NCBI GenBank assembly: GCA_933228895.1
Contig: OW121856.1
Coordinates: forward strand, 109,157,027 to 109,221,026
From: Platycnemis pennipes
Taxonomy: Eukaryota; Arthropoda; Insecta; Odonata; Platycnemididae
Direction: 5' to 3'
DNA length: 64,000 bases
Below, one piece after another: positions 1 to 10,829 of this stretch (position 1 is the stretch's first letter; every line of letters starts with the position of its first letter). The notes beneath the pieces are model-generated. The model was not told the origin of the DNA, did not search any database, and was given only the letters and a program-made list of their open reading frames with translations. The position numbers were made by a program, and so were the translations under genes.

Positions 1-1171
1 ATACTCTAACTAATCAATGATTTTGAATGTAAAAAATATCACGATTTCGGTTTTCATATGTAAGAAACAATAGTTAAGGCTTGTTCGGGGGAACGGACGG
101 GCGTCACCCGAGTTTACTGACCAAGCCATAAACAAGCTTTTGTTTTATTAAACCAAAAATCCGGTTTTTCTTTGCTGCATCAGACTATTCTGTAGAGCAC
201 CGCTGAATAAATTGGCTCCGTGTACCCATTTTCAAACGAAGTCTCACCGAAATTAATACTGACAACATTCCAATTGTAACGCAAATCAATGCTATAATGC
301 CCATACCTGCCCATACACATGTGCCTCACGCACTAACACTAGTGCTACCTGTCAGCCAGTACAGGAACACTATTAACCCGCGACTGAAATTTAAGCAAAA
401 GACGATCGAATTCGCAACAAGTTCCACGTCCTTTATATAGTGTTCTTGCTAAAAACCAAAATTCGCGCAAACAAAAAGTTCACTAAGTGATGTGGATGCA
501 CGAACAATTGTTGGTTATTGCGAGTATTTTCATTCCTTCCCTAATGGATCTTGCAGATGGACACTCAGGACCTTCTTCAACAGAAAAGACATGGCAGTAA
601 TATCATCTTATGTGCAATGGCGGCCCGAGTCCGAGTACCGAACATTCACTCAAATACAATACGAATTCAAGGATTACGAGTCAGCCCCGAAACACCTTGA
701 CGCAGTTACCCGCTGATGTGCATTATAGCACGATTTATTCACAGAGAGAAGATCAAAGCGATTGATATTTTATCGATGGAAATCCTGGCATTCCTTAAAC
801 TGCCTTCATTCACTCTCACTTATTACTTTGAGTAACCTCTGTGGCCCTTATTTCTTAAATATTTCCAAAAGAGGCAAAAAGACCATTGAGACTCATAACA
901 AATGAGTCTTTGAGTCTACTCGACAACACAATAAAAATATAGTGCGAGCGCAAAAAGTTCTGATTACTACCGCAAGGATTTTGCATCATTCATCTATTTA
1001 CCTAGCGTCTTGGTACCAAGAGCATTCCTCGAATTTGTATTATGCGAAACAGCTTGCATAATTTAGACTATATATCGGTCCTGACAATAATCGAATCATT
1101 GTGAATGGCACATGTTTCTTGTCGGAACAGCGCCGGTTTTGACGAAAAATAAATGCGCTGCCATCTGCATA
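1..1171. other. Unannotated AT-rich flank
   Basis: Nothing recognisable as a gene or repeat was found. A 74-codon open frame at 492-716 (+) has no family signature, no splice context I trust and ordinary base composition, so it is treated as chance. Confidence 0.5.
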
Positions 1172-1488
1172 CTGGGGGGCTGTGTTTGAAACCATCGAGG
1201 TTATCTCGAATAGGTAACCAAGGAGTCACGTGGTGCAAACAAGAAATGCTTCGATTATTTGGTGTGTTTTTATCGCTCATTACAATGTCAATAATTATTT
1301 TTTTTAGTTTTCCTCGCTCTAAGGCTCCATATTTGAGTCAGATACGATAAAACTCGTGTATACAATATAGCGAGATTGTAATGCACGATTATAATAGACG
1401 AAATTTGCGAACCATTCGTGTTCATACCACGTGACTCCTTGGTTACCTATTCGAGATAATCTCGATGGTTTCAAACACAGCCCCCTGG
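1172..1488. mobile_element. Long-TIR MITE, copy 1
   Basis: A 317-bp non-coding element bounded by near-identical inverted arms of at least 63 bp (1172-1234 and 1426-1488). The outer ends read GGGGGGCTGTGTTTGAAACC and its complement, and similarity of the arms continues inward to roughly 1250. The interior is AT-rich with no coding capacity. The same structure recurs at 31011-31331, which shows a mobile family rather than an isolated palindrome. No clear target duplication is visible, so the superfamily is unassigned. Confidence 0.85.
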
Positions 1489-1791
1489 AGAGATAAACTC
1501 TGGAAGGTCATTGAGAGTGACCGAGAACATCGACTCCGAAACACATAAATTGCTGACATCACTTATGCCGCCTTTCACACAGCCTGAAATAGATTTGACG
1601 TATTTTTCTCTTCGTTGACATTTACGCCAGTGTACCAACTTCTCGGTATTCCGTCCCTACTCGTCGATATACTGTTAACTTTGTTTACAAATATTTGGCT
1701 GGGATCCTTCTGTAGTCGCGCTATTATTTGTAAACGGGCAGTCAATTGCCAGGCATTACGGTATTGGGTCGGACGACACCCGAAAGTATAA

Positions 1792-1874
1792 TCTAGTGCT
1801 CGTTTGGTTAGAATTTACCCCCTGCCACACACCTTTGAGGTGGCTTGCAGGGTATTGTGTAGATGTAGATGTAG
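1792..1874 (+). mobile_element. LINE-A 3' tail fragment
   Basis: Only the terminal non-coding segment of the CR1/L2-like LINE-A family is present: CCCCTGCCACACACC, a GGTGGCTTGCAGGGTATT box and the GATGTA repeat end. The extreme 5' truncation fits target-primed reverse transcription that aborted early. Confidence 0.85.
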
Positions 1875-3304
1875 TATGGCGGTGGAAAAATCAAATGAAT
1901 GTACCGCTAGGGTTAGCCATGCTAGTCTATGCTAATGACATGGAGAGCTGATTTCTCAATGTTAACAGATATAACACGTACGACTGAAAGTGGGCGAAGG
2001 TAATGCTCTCCAAGACAACACTGCTAGCCTATCAGCAATGTTCCTTGGCTCGAAGTTGAATATCAGCGTTCCCAATCGAGATGATTATCGCTTGTGAATG
2101 AGACGAGTCGGGTCGCCTCCGAGATGAGATATGCTTCGGCGAGAGAGAGAGAGCTCTTAACATGCCCCCCCCCTCCTCGAAGACGGCGTCAAGTCTCCGA
2201 GGACGGCGCCAGTGATGAGAGCGCCGGCGATGATGACTTCTTTGAAATGGAAGCGGGGGACTAGGCGCCGCTCTCTTCAACCATCCAAGCTTTTAACTCC
2301 CCGAGGAGGCCTCTCCGCCTCCCGCCTCCAATTTTCAGTTCACCGAGGGAAACATCTCGCCCGGCGATAGTCACTTATTTCCTTTCAGCGCTTTTGCTGC
2401 CACCTGCCACGATGCTTTGTCGGGCATTAACTGCGGCGAAGAGCGGAACCTTGGAGCGAAATGCTGGAGACGCCACGCGATTCGAATTTAGGATTCCGGT
2501 AATCGCCATCAACGCGCTTAGCCGAGTGGCAAAATGCTTTCCCTGAAAGCGATTAGCAGGAAAAATGTCGGAGCGATGCCGACTGCCTTTAAGCATTCAC
2601 CCTACAATGCCACAACTTCTTCAAGTAAAGCCTCTTCACTTGATAAGGGCCCTAGCCAAAAACGAATTTTTGGTGGACTTGGAAAGATATCCACTCTGAC
2701 GCAAGCAGATATCCACTGCAGTAATGAAGAGTAAAATGCCACAACCCAGAGGTCAAGCTTCAAAGCATTTTGCTGAGTGTCGTCTAGATTAGGGTTACAC
2801 CCAAAAGCCTCCACGCATAATGGGAATACGAAAATTGTTATGTCTCATCTTTCAATAAAAGCGTTAATCATAAAGTCAGTCAATTTAGGTATTTTTATGC
2901 ACGTGATTGATGCATTGCTAAATTAATGAAGAACAAAATTGAATGAACCCAACCCTTGTAAAATTAAAATGAGTATTTTCGCAGCAGAAAATCTTGCTAA
3001 TAAGTTATACGGAAAAAAAGTAAAAAACAAAATACTAAAGTGAGTGTAGCAATGGGTGTTACCTTTGAGGAAAGTGTGTAGAGTGACACTAGAAAGGAAT
3101 TACTACAGCGATTAAGTTAAGAGAGGACTAGTGGTACATTGAGTGGAAGAAAATGAAGTCATGTTAATATGTGACCCCAATGAGTGAGCTTGAAAAGAGA
3201 AGAAGATGAAGATGCAGAGAAGGCAATTAGTGTGCTAAGAGGCAAACCGGAAAACGCAGAGAGAGCGGACGGTGGTCGTCATGGAGTGCTGGAGGGACAG
3301 AATA
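1875..3304. other. No gene seen; GC-rich patch
   Basis: The 2030-2620 part is relatively GC-rich, with a short GA run near 2140 and overlapping short open frames on both strands (2032-2280, 2375-2596, 2534-2734). None shows a protein family. The frames mirror each other across strands, as expected of GC-rich non-coding DNA. Confidence 0.4.
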
Positions 3305-3823
3305 ACTACATCTACATCTACATGTACATGATACCCTGCAAGCCACCGTGAGGGTGTGTGGCAGGGGTGAAGATCACCAGGCATGCACTACTGACATGCA
3401 AACAAGCAACTATAGGGTCTCATGCAACTAGATTGTTAGTATCTATAGTATTTAAGGGGTTAATACATGCATCATGCACTACAGAATAACCTAAAATATT
3501 TCCCCTACCTATTCCTTTGCTATGCTACCTATTCTGTTCTCTTATACTACGGGGAAAAATATCATTTTGAATCTATCAGTACGACAATCTATCTCTCTAA
3601 TCTTATTTATCTGGTCGAATCTAGCATAATATGCTGGTGTTTTTAATATGTGCCTAACATCTTCAGCAAAGCTATCCGATTGAAAGTTCTCCAATAGATT
3701 AAATCTGTACCTACTTTAACCTACGCTCTGATAATGATTCCCACCCTAATTTTTGTTTTAATTCTGAAACGCTACTCAACCTATCGTAACACCTATTAAC
3801 GAACCTAGCTGCTCTACGCTGCA
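3305..3823 (-). mobile_element. LINE-A2 fragment, 3' part
   Basis: In + orientation it begins with the complement of the tail (CTACATCTACATCTAC, then ACCCTGCAAGCCACC), so the element lies on the minus strand. It aligns by eye along its length with the copy at 27588-28190, including a shared block on constant spacing, ATATGCTGGTGTTTTTAATA. The coding part is decayed with stops. Similarity to the other copy stops at about 3823. Confidence 0.85.
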
Positions 3824-3954
3824 CGTAAAGAGGCTTTTAAGGAGCAATTCAAAGCATGCTAGAGAAAACTAGAGAGGGAGTGGTCTTGGGTGGTTATATC
3901 CTCCAACAGCTGCGCTTATATTGTGCCGTATAACCGATCATCCTAGTTCTAGGA

Positions 3955-4045
3955 CAACACAACATGTCCTAGGCGGGATTGGAACCCGCGGCATATGCGT
4001 TGCCAGGCCAGTACGAGAAAAACAAGGATACCGTGGCCAAGGGAA
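3955..4045 (-). repeat. tRNA-like SINE head (degenerate)
   Basis: The minus strand reads GGGTTCCAATCCC, an excellent pol III B box, preceded at about the right distance by a weak A-box-like segment around TGGCCTGGCAAC. The cloverleaf does not close well, so this is a SINE head or tRNA pseudogene rather than a working tRNA gene. Confidence 0.45.
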
Positions 4046-4580
4046 TGCGATATTAACGTCTTTTTAAACTTTTAGCATCTGATGTAAGCGTGAATATCGC
4101 AAACTCAATTTTCTCGAAGGTTAGAGGTATTTCATCGCATTTTCAGAAATCGAATGGAGTCGTCAGTCGTCCACCCGAGTGCTCCGTAGGGACTTTGCAC
4201 CAGCTGCGGGATTTAAGAGGCCACCAGCGTGCTTGCTGTCTCAATGCATTCAAGGAGTGCAGAGTTTGCACCAACAACTCTCTGGACGTGACAACGGCAG
4301 GCGTGGGTGGACGACTCTTCTCCCGATTATAGGTAGATTTTTGATGGTTTTTTCTCTTTTCCCTCTCACCCATCAGCGCCATTAAAACTTCTGCAAGTGT
4401 TAAAGTATGCCCCTTATCATACTTCAATATTTACGTCCAACTGACAACATGATTTCCTTCCCTTGGGGGCAGCAGAAAAATCGATCAACCCTATTTTGAA
4501 TTAGACAAATTGCATCCATTCAAAATACTGTAGATTTCGTTATTTGTCCTCATCTACCTATTACCTAGAGAATAAAAATC

Positions 4581-4727
4581 ATCGTAGGAATGAAGGTTGA
4601 AATTGAAACACTGCAATTTCCAACATCATCAGGTGAAATATTAGCTAGGTGAAAATCAGGTGAAATCAGGTGAAATAAAACTGTGTGGAAATTGCAGTGT
4701 TTCAATTTCAACCTTCATTCCTACGAT
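4581..4727. repeat. Perfect 42-bp inverted repeat, head to head
   Basis: The arms at 4581-4622 and 4686-4727 are perfectly complementary over 42 bp around a 63-bp spacer. The spacer holds tandem CAGGTGAAAT units. On the minus strand the left arm is preceded by ACCTGATGATG, the opening of the hammerhead-like motif described at 10596. The copies therefore look like two repeat ends placed head to head. A 94-codon frame at 4660-4944 overlaps the right arm and is considered chance. Confidence 0.8.
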
Positions 4728-4927
4728 GAAAGATTTCCACAGTGTTAAGCCTGAAACTATTAACTATATTAAAAATCATGCTGGAATGATAAAGAGCAAT
4801 TTTCCACAAATTATCGACCAAAACCAAAATAGTTCGTATTTCAGCATGCACACATTACACTCAATTTCTATAGAATCCTCGGATTTTATAAAAAAAATCA
4901 TAGTTTTTCTATTTCCTTTGAAAGTGT

Positions 4928-5008
4928 TTACCATGTTTTTTTGATCTTCACCCCATGCCACACACCCTTTTGGTGGCTCACAGGGTATTACGCAGATGTA
5001 GATATACG
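4928..5008 (+). mobile_element. LINE-A 3' tail fragment
   Basis: CACCCCATGCCACACACCC, a GGTGGCTCACAGGGTATTA box and GCAGATGTAGATA identify the LINE-A 3' end. Nothing upstream matches the coding part. Confidence 0.8.
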
Positions 5009-5324
5009 TCAGCTGGCGTTTTCATCGCAAGGGAATCAGTCAATCATCATTCTCAAGTTTTGTCTGCATTTCATTAAATCATTGATTTACCGCCCTAATG
5101 CTATCTCGCAAGTTACGTTCTGCCAGTGATTTAATATGATGATACTCAGAGCGACCCGAACAGTTGCGTCGAAGCGCTTACTGCTGAAATGTTGGAAAGA
5201 CGACCCAGAGAAGTAGCCATGATGTCACTTGCCCGCCTCACCGCCAATTATGGGCAGAAGGGTTAAATACTCGAAGACAATCATTTCTCATGCATAACTG
5301 GACGACATTTTCCTTAATATCACG

Positions 5325-5857
5325 TTAAATGGTGGCGTTTACTCGGAACCGAAATCGCAATTTTGTGCACGAAATCGTTAGATGGAAACGAAAAAAGAAT
5401 TTTGGTGAAAAAATTAATCTTCTAACTACAACCATTCACTCATAAATCCAAAATTAAAATAAGCAAAAGGTGACGCCCACCGAAAATGCTGCTGTGATAA
5501 CATTGACGTAATTTTCCTCCCGTACTTGACTGACTTTAAGGGAAGGGAGTGAAGGGGGGTTCTCGGAAGGTCTGCTCGCACAGATGCTGTCGCAACTGCT
5601 CCTATTGGCAGGGTCAGCTGTGTCCCCCATTGCGATAAGACGAAGTAGCTTCGCGGGCTCAGTTGTGATTGGACGAAGTCGATATACGTCATAGGTTGCA
5701 CCACGCCCACTTTTCCGAAATGGTTAAAAAACATCAGTTTTTCACCGCTTATAACTCCGGAAATAAAAGTCGATTAAAAAACGCAAAAATACGTGTCTTT
5801 TTAATTTGCAAACTCTATCACATTCGGCAATTAAAAATATGGTAAATGACCCCATTA
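5325..5857. mobile_element. TAATGGGG-end MITE, copy 1
   Basis: A 530-bp repeat shared with 22669-23206 and, inverted, 34252-34771. Short terminal inverted repeats are visible: the left end reads roughly TAATGGGGGCGTTTAC in the best copy and the right end complement TAATGGGGTCATTT. The central part includes GACGAAGTCGATATACGTCA and a GGAGTGAAGGGGGGTTCTCG block. A 102-codon minus frame (5426-5734) is partly conserved in the other copies but shifts frame between them, so it is not evidence of a protein. Confidence 0.85.
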
Positions 5858-6621
5858 CGTTTCTATAATTCAGTGGCTGTCAGCAATTTGCTTAGTTTCA
5901 AAGGTTCTGTAAATAGTTTTTACAAAAAGCTTTCATCTGCCAAAAGGGGCAATAATTATTCCTGATTGTTAACAAATGGGAAGATGGTAAAACGGAATGG
6001 TAAAATGGAAACTTTCACGTTAAATTTATGCACAAAAAATTGCTTCCACTGGACAAGAAATCTCTCCCAGGCATTGCATTGATAACGAGAATCTTTCGTA
6101 TTTTCAGTTCATCGTTCTGCGCAACAAGGGCGAGATATGAAAATCAACTGATTTTTTGATCAAGTGTAGTGCTCATAAATTCAGAGCCAAACCTTTCTAC
6201 TTACTACTATTTGACCCCGAAAATCACATCATCTGTGCTGTGATTTTCTGCAGTGGGCTGGTGGTAGGGAATACCACCAGCCCACTGAATCTACTAAACC
6301 ATCACCACACTCCTCCTCAATTCAGTCCTTACCTTTGTTCCCATTTTTCTCAACTTCCTAATACTTAAGTTGGCATTAAATAATTAATACTAATTACTCA
6401 ACCATTGAAAAAAAAACATTTTTACTAAATAACCCATTATTAGCGCATTTTCTAGTCGACCCCTTCGCGTTCCCCTTCAGGAAGCAGAGTTCAGCACCTC
6501 GATGAGCAAAATGCATGGGTCCCGGGAAAAACCATCTATATTGACTCCAAGCATCCCAACACACAATTCAAATTTAAACGCAGGGCTCCAACCGCAAAAA
6601 TTGATCCGCCTATCTCTGATA
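5858..6621. other. No gene; contains a perfect hairpin
   Basis: Mostly AT-rich DNA without recognisable content, apart from the hairpin annotated at 6251-6287. Confidence 0.4.
6251..6287. repeat. Perfect 16-bp stem, 5-nt loop hairpin
   Basis: CAGTGGGCTGGTGGTA pairs perfectly with TACCACCAGCCCACTG around the loop GGGAA. No flanking coding sequence explains it. It could be a snap-back mutation product, a transposon relic or a small-RNA hairpin. Confidence 0.85.
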
Positions 6622-6745
6622 TTGAGTGTCGCTGTACCGACCACTGTGGTCTCCACCTTCACTCATGCGAAGAAGAGCTGCTGCCCTCTCCTCCTCCGGG
6701 TGTTGGGAAGCGTAATTTTTGGCGGACTCCCGTCGCCAAGTCACG
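6622..6745. repeat. Interspersed repeat unit, copy 1
   Basis: A segment of about 120 bp beginning GTGTCGCTGTACCGACCACT is repeated with moderate divergence at 29898-30018. Both copies continue through a CTCTCCT-containing block and GGGAAGCGTAATT or its equivalent. Family and full length are unknown. Confidence 0.7.
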
Positions 6746-6974
6746 GCATCTTCAAAGGGCTCTGTATTATTTAGTGGCCTACCTTACCCAGCGATTGACC
6801 ATATACCCCCTCGTAATGCCGTCGCTTTTTGTCCACGACTGCTTATTCGACGAGTAAACTCGCTTATCTCTCTCGCTATTCTCGCCAACCTCTATATCTA
6901 GAGGTCGACCCACCATCCGCAACCCGGTGGACGCACTCGGTGGCTTTAAGCTCAGCCGCGAGATATATATTGAA

Positions 6975-7296
6975 GATAAAATGGGTGGATCAAGTGACAA
7001 AGGAAGAAGTGCTAAGAAGAGTGGGAGAGAAGAGATGTATACTGAAAACTCTAAAAAGAAGACGTGACAACTTAAAGGGCCACATCTTGAGACACAATGG
7101 CCTGATGAAGAAAACCGTAGAGGGAAAAGTGAACGAGAAGAATGGAAAAGGCAGGCCTCGTATGAGGTATGTGGAGCAAGTTGTGAAGGATGTAAAAGAG
7201 AGGAGCTACGTTAGTGTGAAGAGGTTGGCCGATAGAAGAATCGAGTGGAGGGCTGCGTCAAACCAAACCTAGGATTGCTGACGGATGATGATGATC
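6975..7296 (+). mobile_element. LINE-B 3' end (ORF2 C-terminus)
   Basis: An open frame running to a stop at 7272 encodes the C-terminus of a non-LTR retrotransposon polyprotein. Blocks in order are LKTLKRRRDNLKGHILRH, GLMKKTVEGKVN, GKGRPRMRYVEQVVKDVKE and RRIEWRAASNQ. The stop is followed by CCTAGGATTG and an ATGATGATG tail. The same end occurs at 13448-14460 and 61432-61707. The RT and endonuclease domains are absent (5' truncation). The clade is not resolved; an RTE-like or related insect lineage is possible. Confidence 0.85.
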
Positions 7297-7299
7297 CCT

Positions 7300-8602
7300 G
7301 ATATTGTTTCTCTCGCGTCAATATGCCCCACTTTCATCATTTTTCACCTTCTCTAAGAAGGGATGCTACTTCCGTCCCTCAAGCTTCATCACTGCCAAAG
7401 CCTGTAAAGTATTCAATCTGTGATGTTTCTCGTTGAACCCTCATAATTTTTAAGAAATGACGTCCCTCTGACGACACACACCTCCACTCTCTCAGACACT
7501 TCACCTCTCTTGTTGCATCATCCGCACTTCGCGAGAGTCGACGGAATCGATTCCGACCCTCCGCATCGCGCGGCTAAAGTCTGCGCGGAATATCGCGGCT
7601 GCGCAGGGGCCGTACCGCGGCCGCCTTCAGTCTGCGCACCCCACATTGTTGTGCTCAGGCAACGGCCGGCCAGAGATGAAAGCGCCTTTCTCCTCTTTGT
7701 TGCCTTCACCCTTGACTCCAAAGATTGCCAAGCAGTCGTCCGTGGTGCCTAAGTAACTGCTTCTTTCGGAGGACGTCAACGCCAGAGCGCCGCCACCGGC
7801 GCTCTCCCAATTCCTCCCTTTGCCTTTCATGGAGGCGGTCGCTCCAGACTCGGAATACTTCTTTGCCCTTTATGCACGCGCTCTCTGGTGTTCGTCTGCT
7901 CGCACGGCGCATAAAGGGAAAAAGAGGCCCCTCTTCCACTGTAATTACGCCAAAGGGCTACTCAGGGGCGCCACCAACAAGAAGAGCACACGCCAAGGGG
8001 CGATGGGAGGTGGCCTCTAAGCCAGCACGGTGCGCATCGGCGCCATGTTGCGCAGGAACGCCTTCTCCCCCCCCCCTCCTACTCCTCTCTGGGGGGGGTG
8101 GGGGAGATGGCACGCACGCACGGGCCGTTTCTGCACGCACTGCACTCTCGAAACACTGGCGAAGAAAACGAAGAGATGGTTGAGAGGAGCCCGACGAAGA
8201 GAAGAAACGCCTCTTTTGAGAACGACAGCAAAACGGCGAAGCAGAATTTAGGGGTACCTCAGGGCGCGTGGTCTCATTTCAAAGACTTCCTAAAATAAAT
8301 CTCATTAGTCCAGAATGAGTATGGAGTAAGAAAAATCTATGAAAGTTTTAAGAGGGACCGACAGACACAAATCAATCAACTCTCGTGATGCTGAACTCAT
8401 GCAAACACTGCAGTTTTCACTCACCGAGGCGTGTTCAATGAACACTACTTAACCTTTGTATTGTCCGACCCGCTGACGATTAATCTGCGATTATTTCTGA
8501 GTCCATCAGTGATCCATGGTGCATGTGTTTAGTTCTTGGACCACGGGCCGATGTTAGGTAAAAAAGTGAGTAGCTATAAACTTTTGAAAGAGGAACAATT
8601 CG
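7300..8602. other. GC-rich island with overlapping open frames
   Basis: From about 7500 to 8260 the sequence is GC- and CpG-rich, with long C and G runs near 8069-8105. Open frames occur on both strands (for example 7725-8183 plus, 7706-7939 minus), all low-complexity Arg/Ser/Pro/Ala-rich and without a family signature. It could be a promoter-proximal CpG island or a decayed repeat. I see no start or splice evidence for a gene. Confidence 0.4.
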
Positions 8603-8609
8603 TTGGGGC

Positions 8610-9235
8610 GACCGTTAACAATAATGAAAACGAAAATTGAAAGCGTGCAATCCATATGGTACTTATGGGTAACAATCACTAAAGATTTATTGTGGGGAAG
8701 ACACATCCGGGAAACATGCGGCCGAGCCAAAAGAAAGCTAGGATTTATAAAAAGAGTACTTGGGAAATGTGATGAGAAGACAAAAGAGCGGTGTTACTTT
8801 TCACTAGTTAGGCCCCACCTTGAGTATGCAGCCAGGGTATGGGATCCGAATGAATTAGGTTTGATCAGAGAACTAGACAGTGTGAAGCGTAGAGCAGCTA
8901 GGTTTCATAAAGAATGTTACGATAGGTTGAGTAGTGTATCAGCATTGACAGAAAAATTAGGCAAATTATCATTATCAGGTCATAGGTTAGAGTACAGATT
9001 AAATCTGTGCTTTAAATCTGCACAAATTTAAAACGGATTGGTTTACTGAAGATGTTGGATATATATTACGATCCCCTGCATATTACGATAGATTTGACCA
9101 CGGTAATCAGATCAGAGGCGTAGATTATAATTCCGATATTCTAAATGTCATTTTTCCCGCGTACCATTAGAGAGGATAATTCATAATTAGGAAAGGTCAT
9201 TACGCCAATCATATTAGAGCCACAAGTCTGATTGA
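8610..9235 (+). mobile_element. LINE-A2 fragment with RT C-terminal ORF
   Basis: The open frame 8603-9031 covers the region after the RT catalytic core of a CR1/L2-like element. Blocks are GRHIRETCGRAKRKLGFIKR, KCDEKTKERCYFSLVRPHLE, YAARVWDPNELGLIRELDSV and RRAARFHKE. Similarity continues past the stop in decayed form (ITRID-like and RTIRE-like remnants) to about 9235. The usual tail is not evident. The element abuts an oppositely oriented LINE-A end at 9300. Confidence 0.88.
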
Positions 9236-9299
9236 AGTATTGTATCAAGTACCAAACAGGAAGGTTGCCATCAGACAGCGGTTCAGATCACAGACTGAG

Positions 9300-9490
9300 T
9301 CTACGTCTACGTAATACCTTGCGATCCACCGTGAGGATGTGTGGCAGGGGGTGAATATTACAGAAACTGTACCACTTAGATGCAAGTAAGCGCTACATTG
9401 CTAGTAATTCATGGAAACAATCTAGAGATAAAGGTCACATGCAACCAAATCGTTAGTATCTAAATATAAATAATACCAGGAATCATTTAA
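9300..9490 (-). mobile_element. LINE-A2 3' end fragment
   Basis: It starts with CTACGTCTACGTAATACC and continues with the GTGTGGCAGGGGGTGAA tail complement and a diverged 3' UTR resembling the 3305 and 27588 copies (CACATGCAACCAAATCGTTA). It is tail-to-tail with the plus-strand copy just upstream. Confidence 0.7.
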
Positions 9491-9617
9491 GTTAACTCAC
9501 ACCTCGTATGTTGGTCTTATTGGCTTTCCCTAAAACCACACTCAAATCCACATTATGACTTAATTATCGAAAATTACAATTATATAACTACACTTGTGGT
9601 TTTAGCTGTGTATTTCT

Positions 9618-9688
9618 ATGTTTGGTATTAATTCACCCCCTCCCGCAAACCTTTATGGTGGCTTGCAGGGCATTATGCAGATGCAATG
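9618..9688 (+). mobile_element. LINE-A 3' tail fragment
   Basis: TTTGGTATTAATTCACCCCC, a GGTGGCTTGCAGGGCATTAT box and GCAGATGCA mark a diverged LINE-A end. No coding part is attached. Confidence 0.7.
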
Positions 9689-9689
9689 T

Positions 9690-10590
9690 CACACAGAGGA
9701 CCAGAGATTAATCTCTAAACCTGTCCTCTATTGGAAACACTTACAGGTCCAGTTGGTGCTACGGAAGGTATCGGGTTCACGCAATACGCAGGGTGCAAGG
9801 GCTCGGAATGGAGGGTGATGGGAGCGTTTTCCTCCCATTCCCAGGGAATGAGAGCGAATAACTTTCGCCCGACGGAGCGAGGGCTCCCTCTTTCGTCAGC
9901 TGTCTCACGGCTAATGGAAGGGCTAGTAGCTCTCTGGCGTGTTCCGGGTGGATTGGCACGAAAGATTAACAAAGACGTCACCGATTCCCGGCCGGGTGAG
10001 TCATTATCTACTTAGGGTTAGGGGGGGGGGTAGGAAAGCACCTGCCCTGGTGGTACCCTAGGGTGCTAATCCGGTGAGGAAGGAGCGGCTGATCGGGGGG
10101 CAAGGGGACAAGACCCTCTTCGAGCCGAGATGTCACCTCGGATGCCACTAAGTCCGAGGGGGGATCGTTTCCGCCACCGAGAACTTCGACCCTAAAACTT
10201 CCCAAGCAGTGGATTTCCGCGGAAACTAAGTAACGCGTTTTCGCAAAATCATGCCCGCACTTCCCATCAAATCCCAAAGGAGGGTTAGCAGTCGTTAACC
10301 CAGCCTAGAGGAGACTAAATGCCGGAAATAATTTGCGAATTCTCTGACATCTCACGAATATGAACTTGATTTCTTGATGGCTTAAGAGCTCTCTGAAGTA
10401 ATTGTGCGATAAAGCAGGAGGAAGATATTTGCTTTTCATTGTAATCTCAAAGTTCAATAAATGACAGAACTCATGCCCAACTGATGTCAAGCATGTGAAT
10501 ATAAATAAAATCACCAGCATAATGAAAAGTAAAACTTCGTAACAATTGCACAGAAATTTTAAGTTTCACAACCAGTGTCATCAAAGAGTC
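9690..10590. other. No gene recognised
   Basis: A moderately GC-rich block (9700-10280) carries short frames on both strands and a G run near 10020. It is followed by AT-rich DNA. Nothing matches a family I know. Confidence 0.4.
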
Positions 10591-10595
10591 GACAC

Positions 10596-10632
10596 CTGAT
10601 GATGTAGAATCCTCGACGAAACCGATCGTGAC
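10596..10632 (+). ncRNA. Hammerhead-like ribozyme motif (putative)
   Basis: CTGATGA is followed by one extra T, an imperfect stem-loop (GTAGAATCCTCGAC), GAAAC and CGATCGTG. This order is that of a type I hammerhead core with short stem III, as known from Penelope-like elements and related retroelements. The cleavage triplet position reads ATC instead of GTC, and the extra T after the core is atypical, so activity is doubtful. Related motifs are seen at 49909-49947 (minus) and 57412-57443 (plus). Confidence 0.35.
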
Positions 10633-10797
10633 ATTACAATTGCTGTAAAATTGTTCCAAAGTTGTTCTTTTTATTGTAATGAAATTTGACGAAGTTGAGC
10701 CTGAAACCATCAATTAGATCACTAGCAATAATTGTAGGAAATCGCTTCCGGCGTAAAGTGGTGGAATTCTCAAATATTCATATAAAAATAACCACTC

Positions 10798-10828
10798 GGT
10801 TGCTCGCTGGGCATTATGTAGATGTACC
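10798..10828 (+). mobile_element. Very short LINE-A tail remnant
   Basis: GCTCGCTGGGCATTATGTAG followed by ATGTA matches the last part of the LINE-A tail. It is too short to be certain. Confidence 0.4.
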
Positions 10829-10829
10829 T

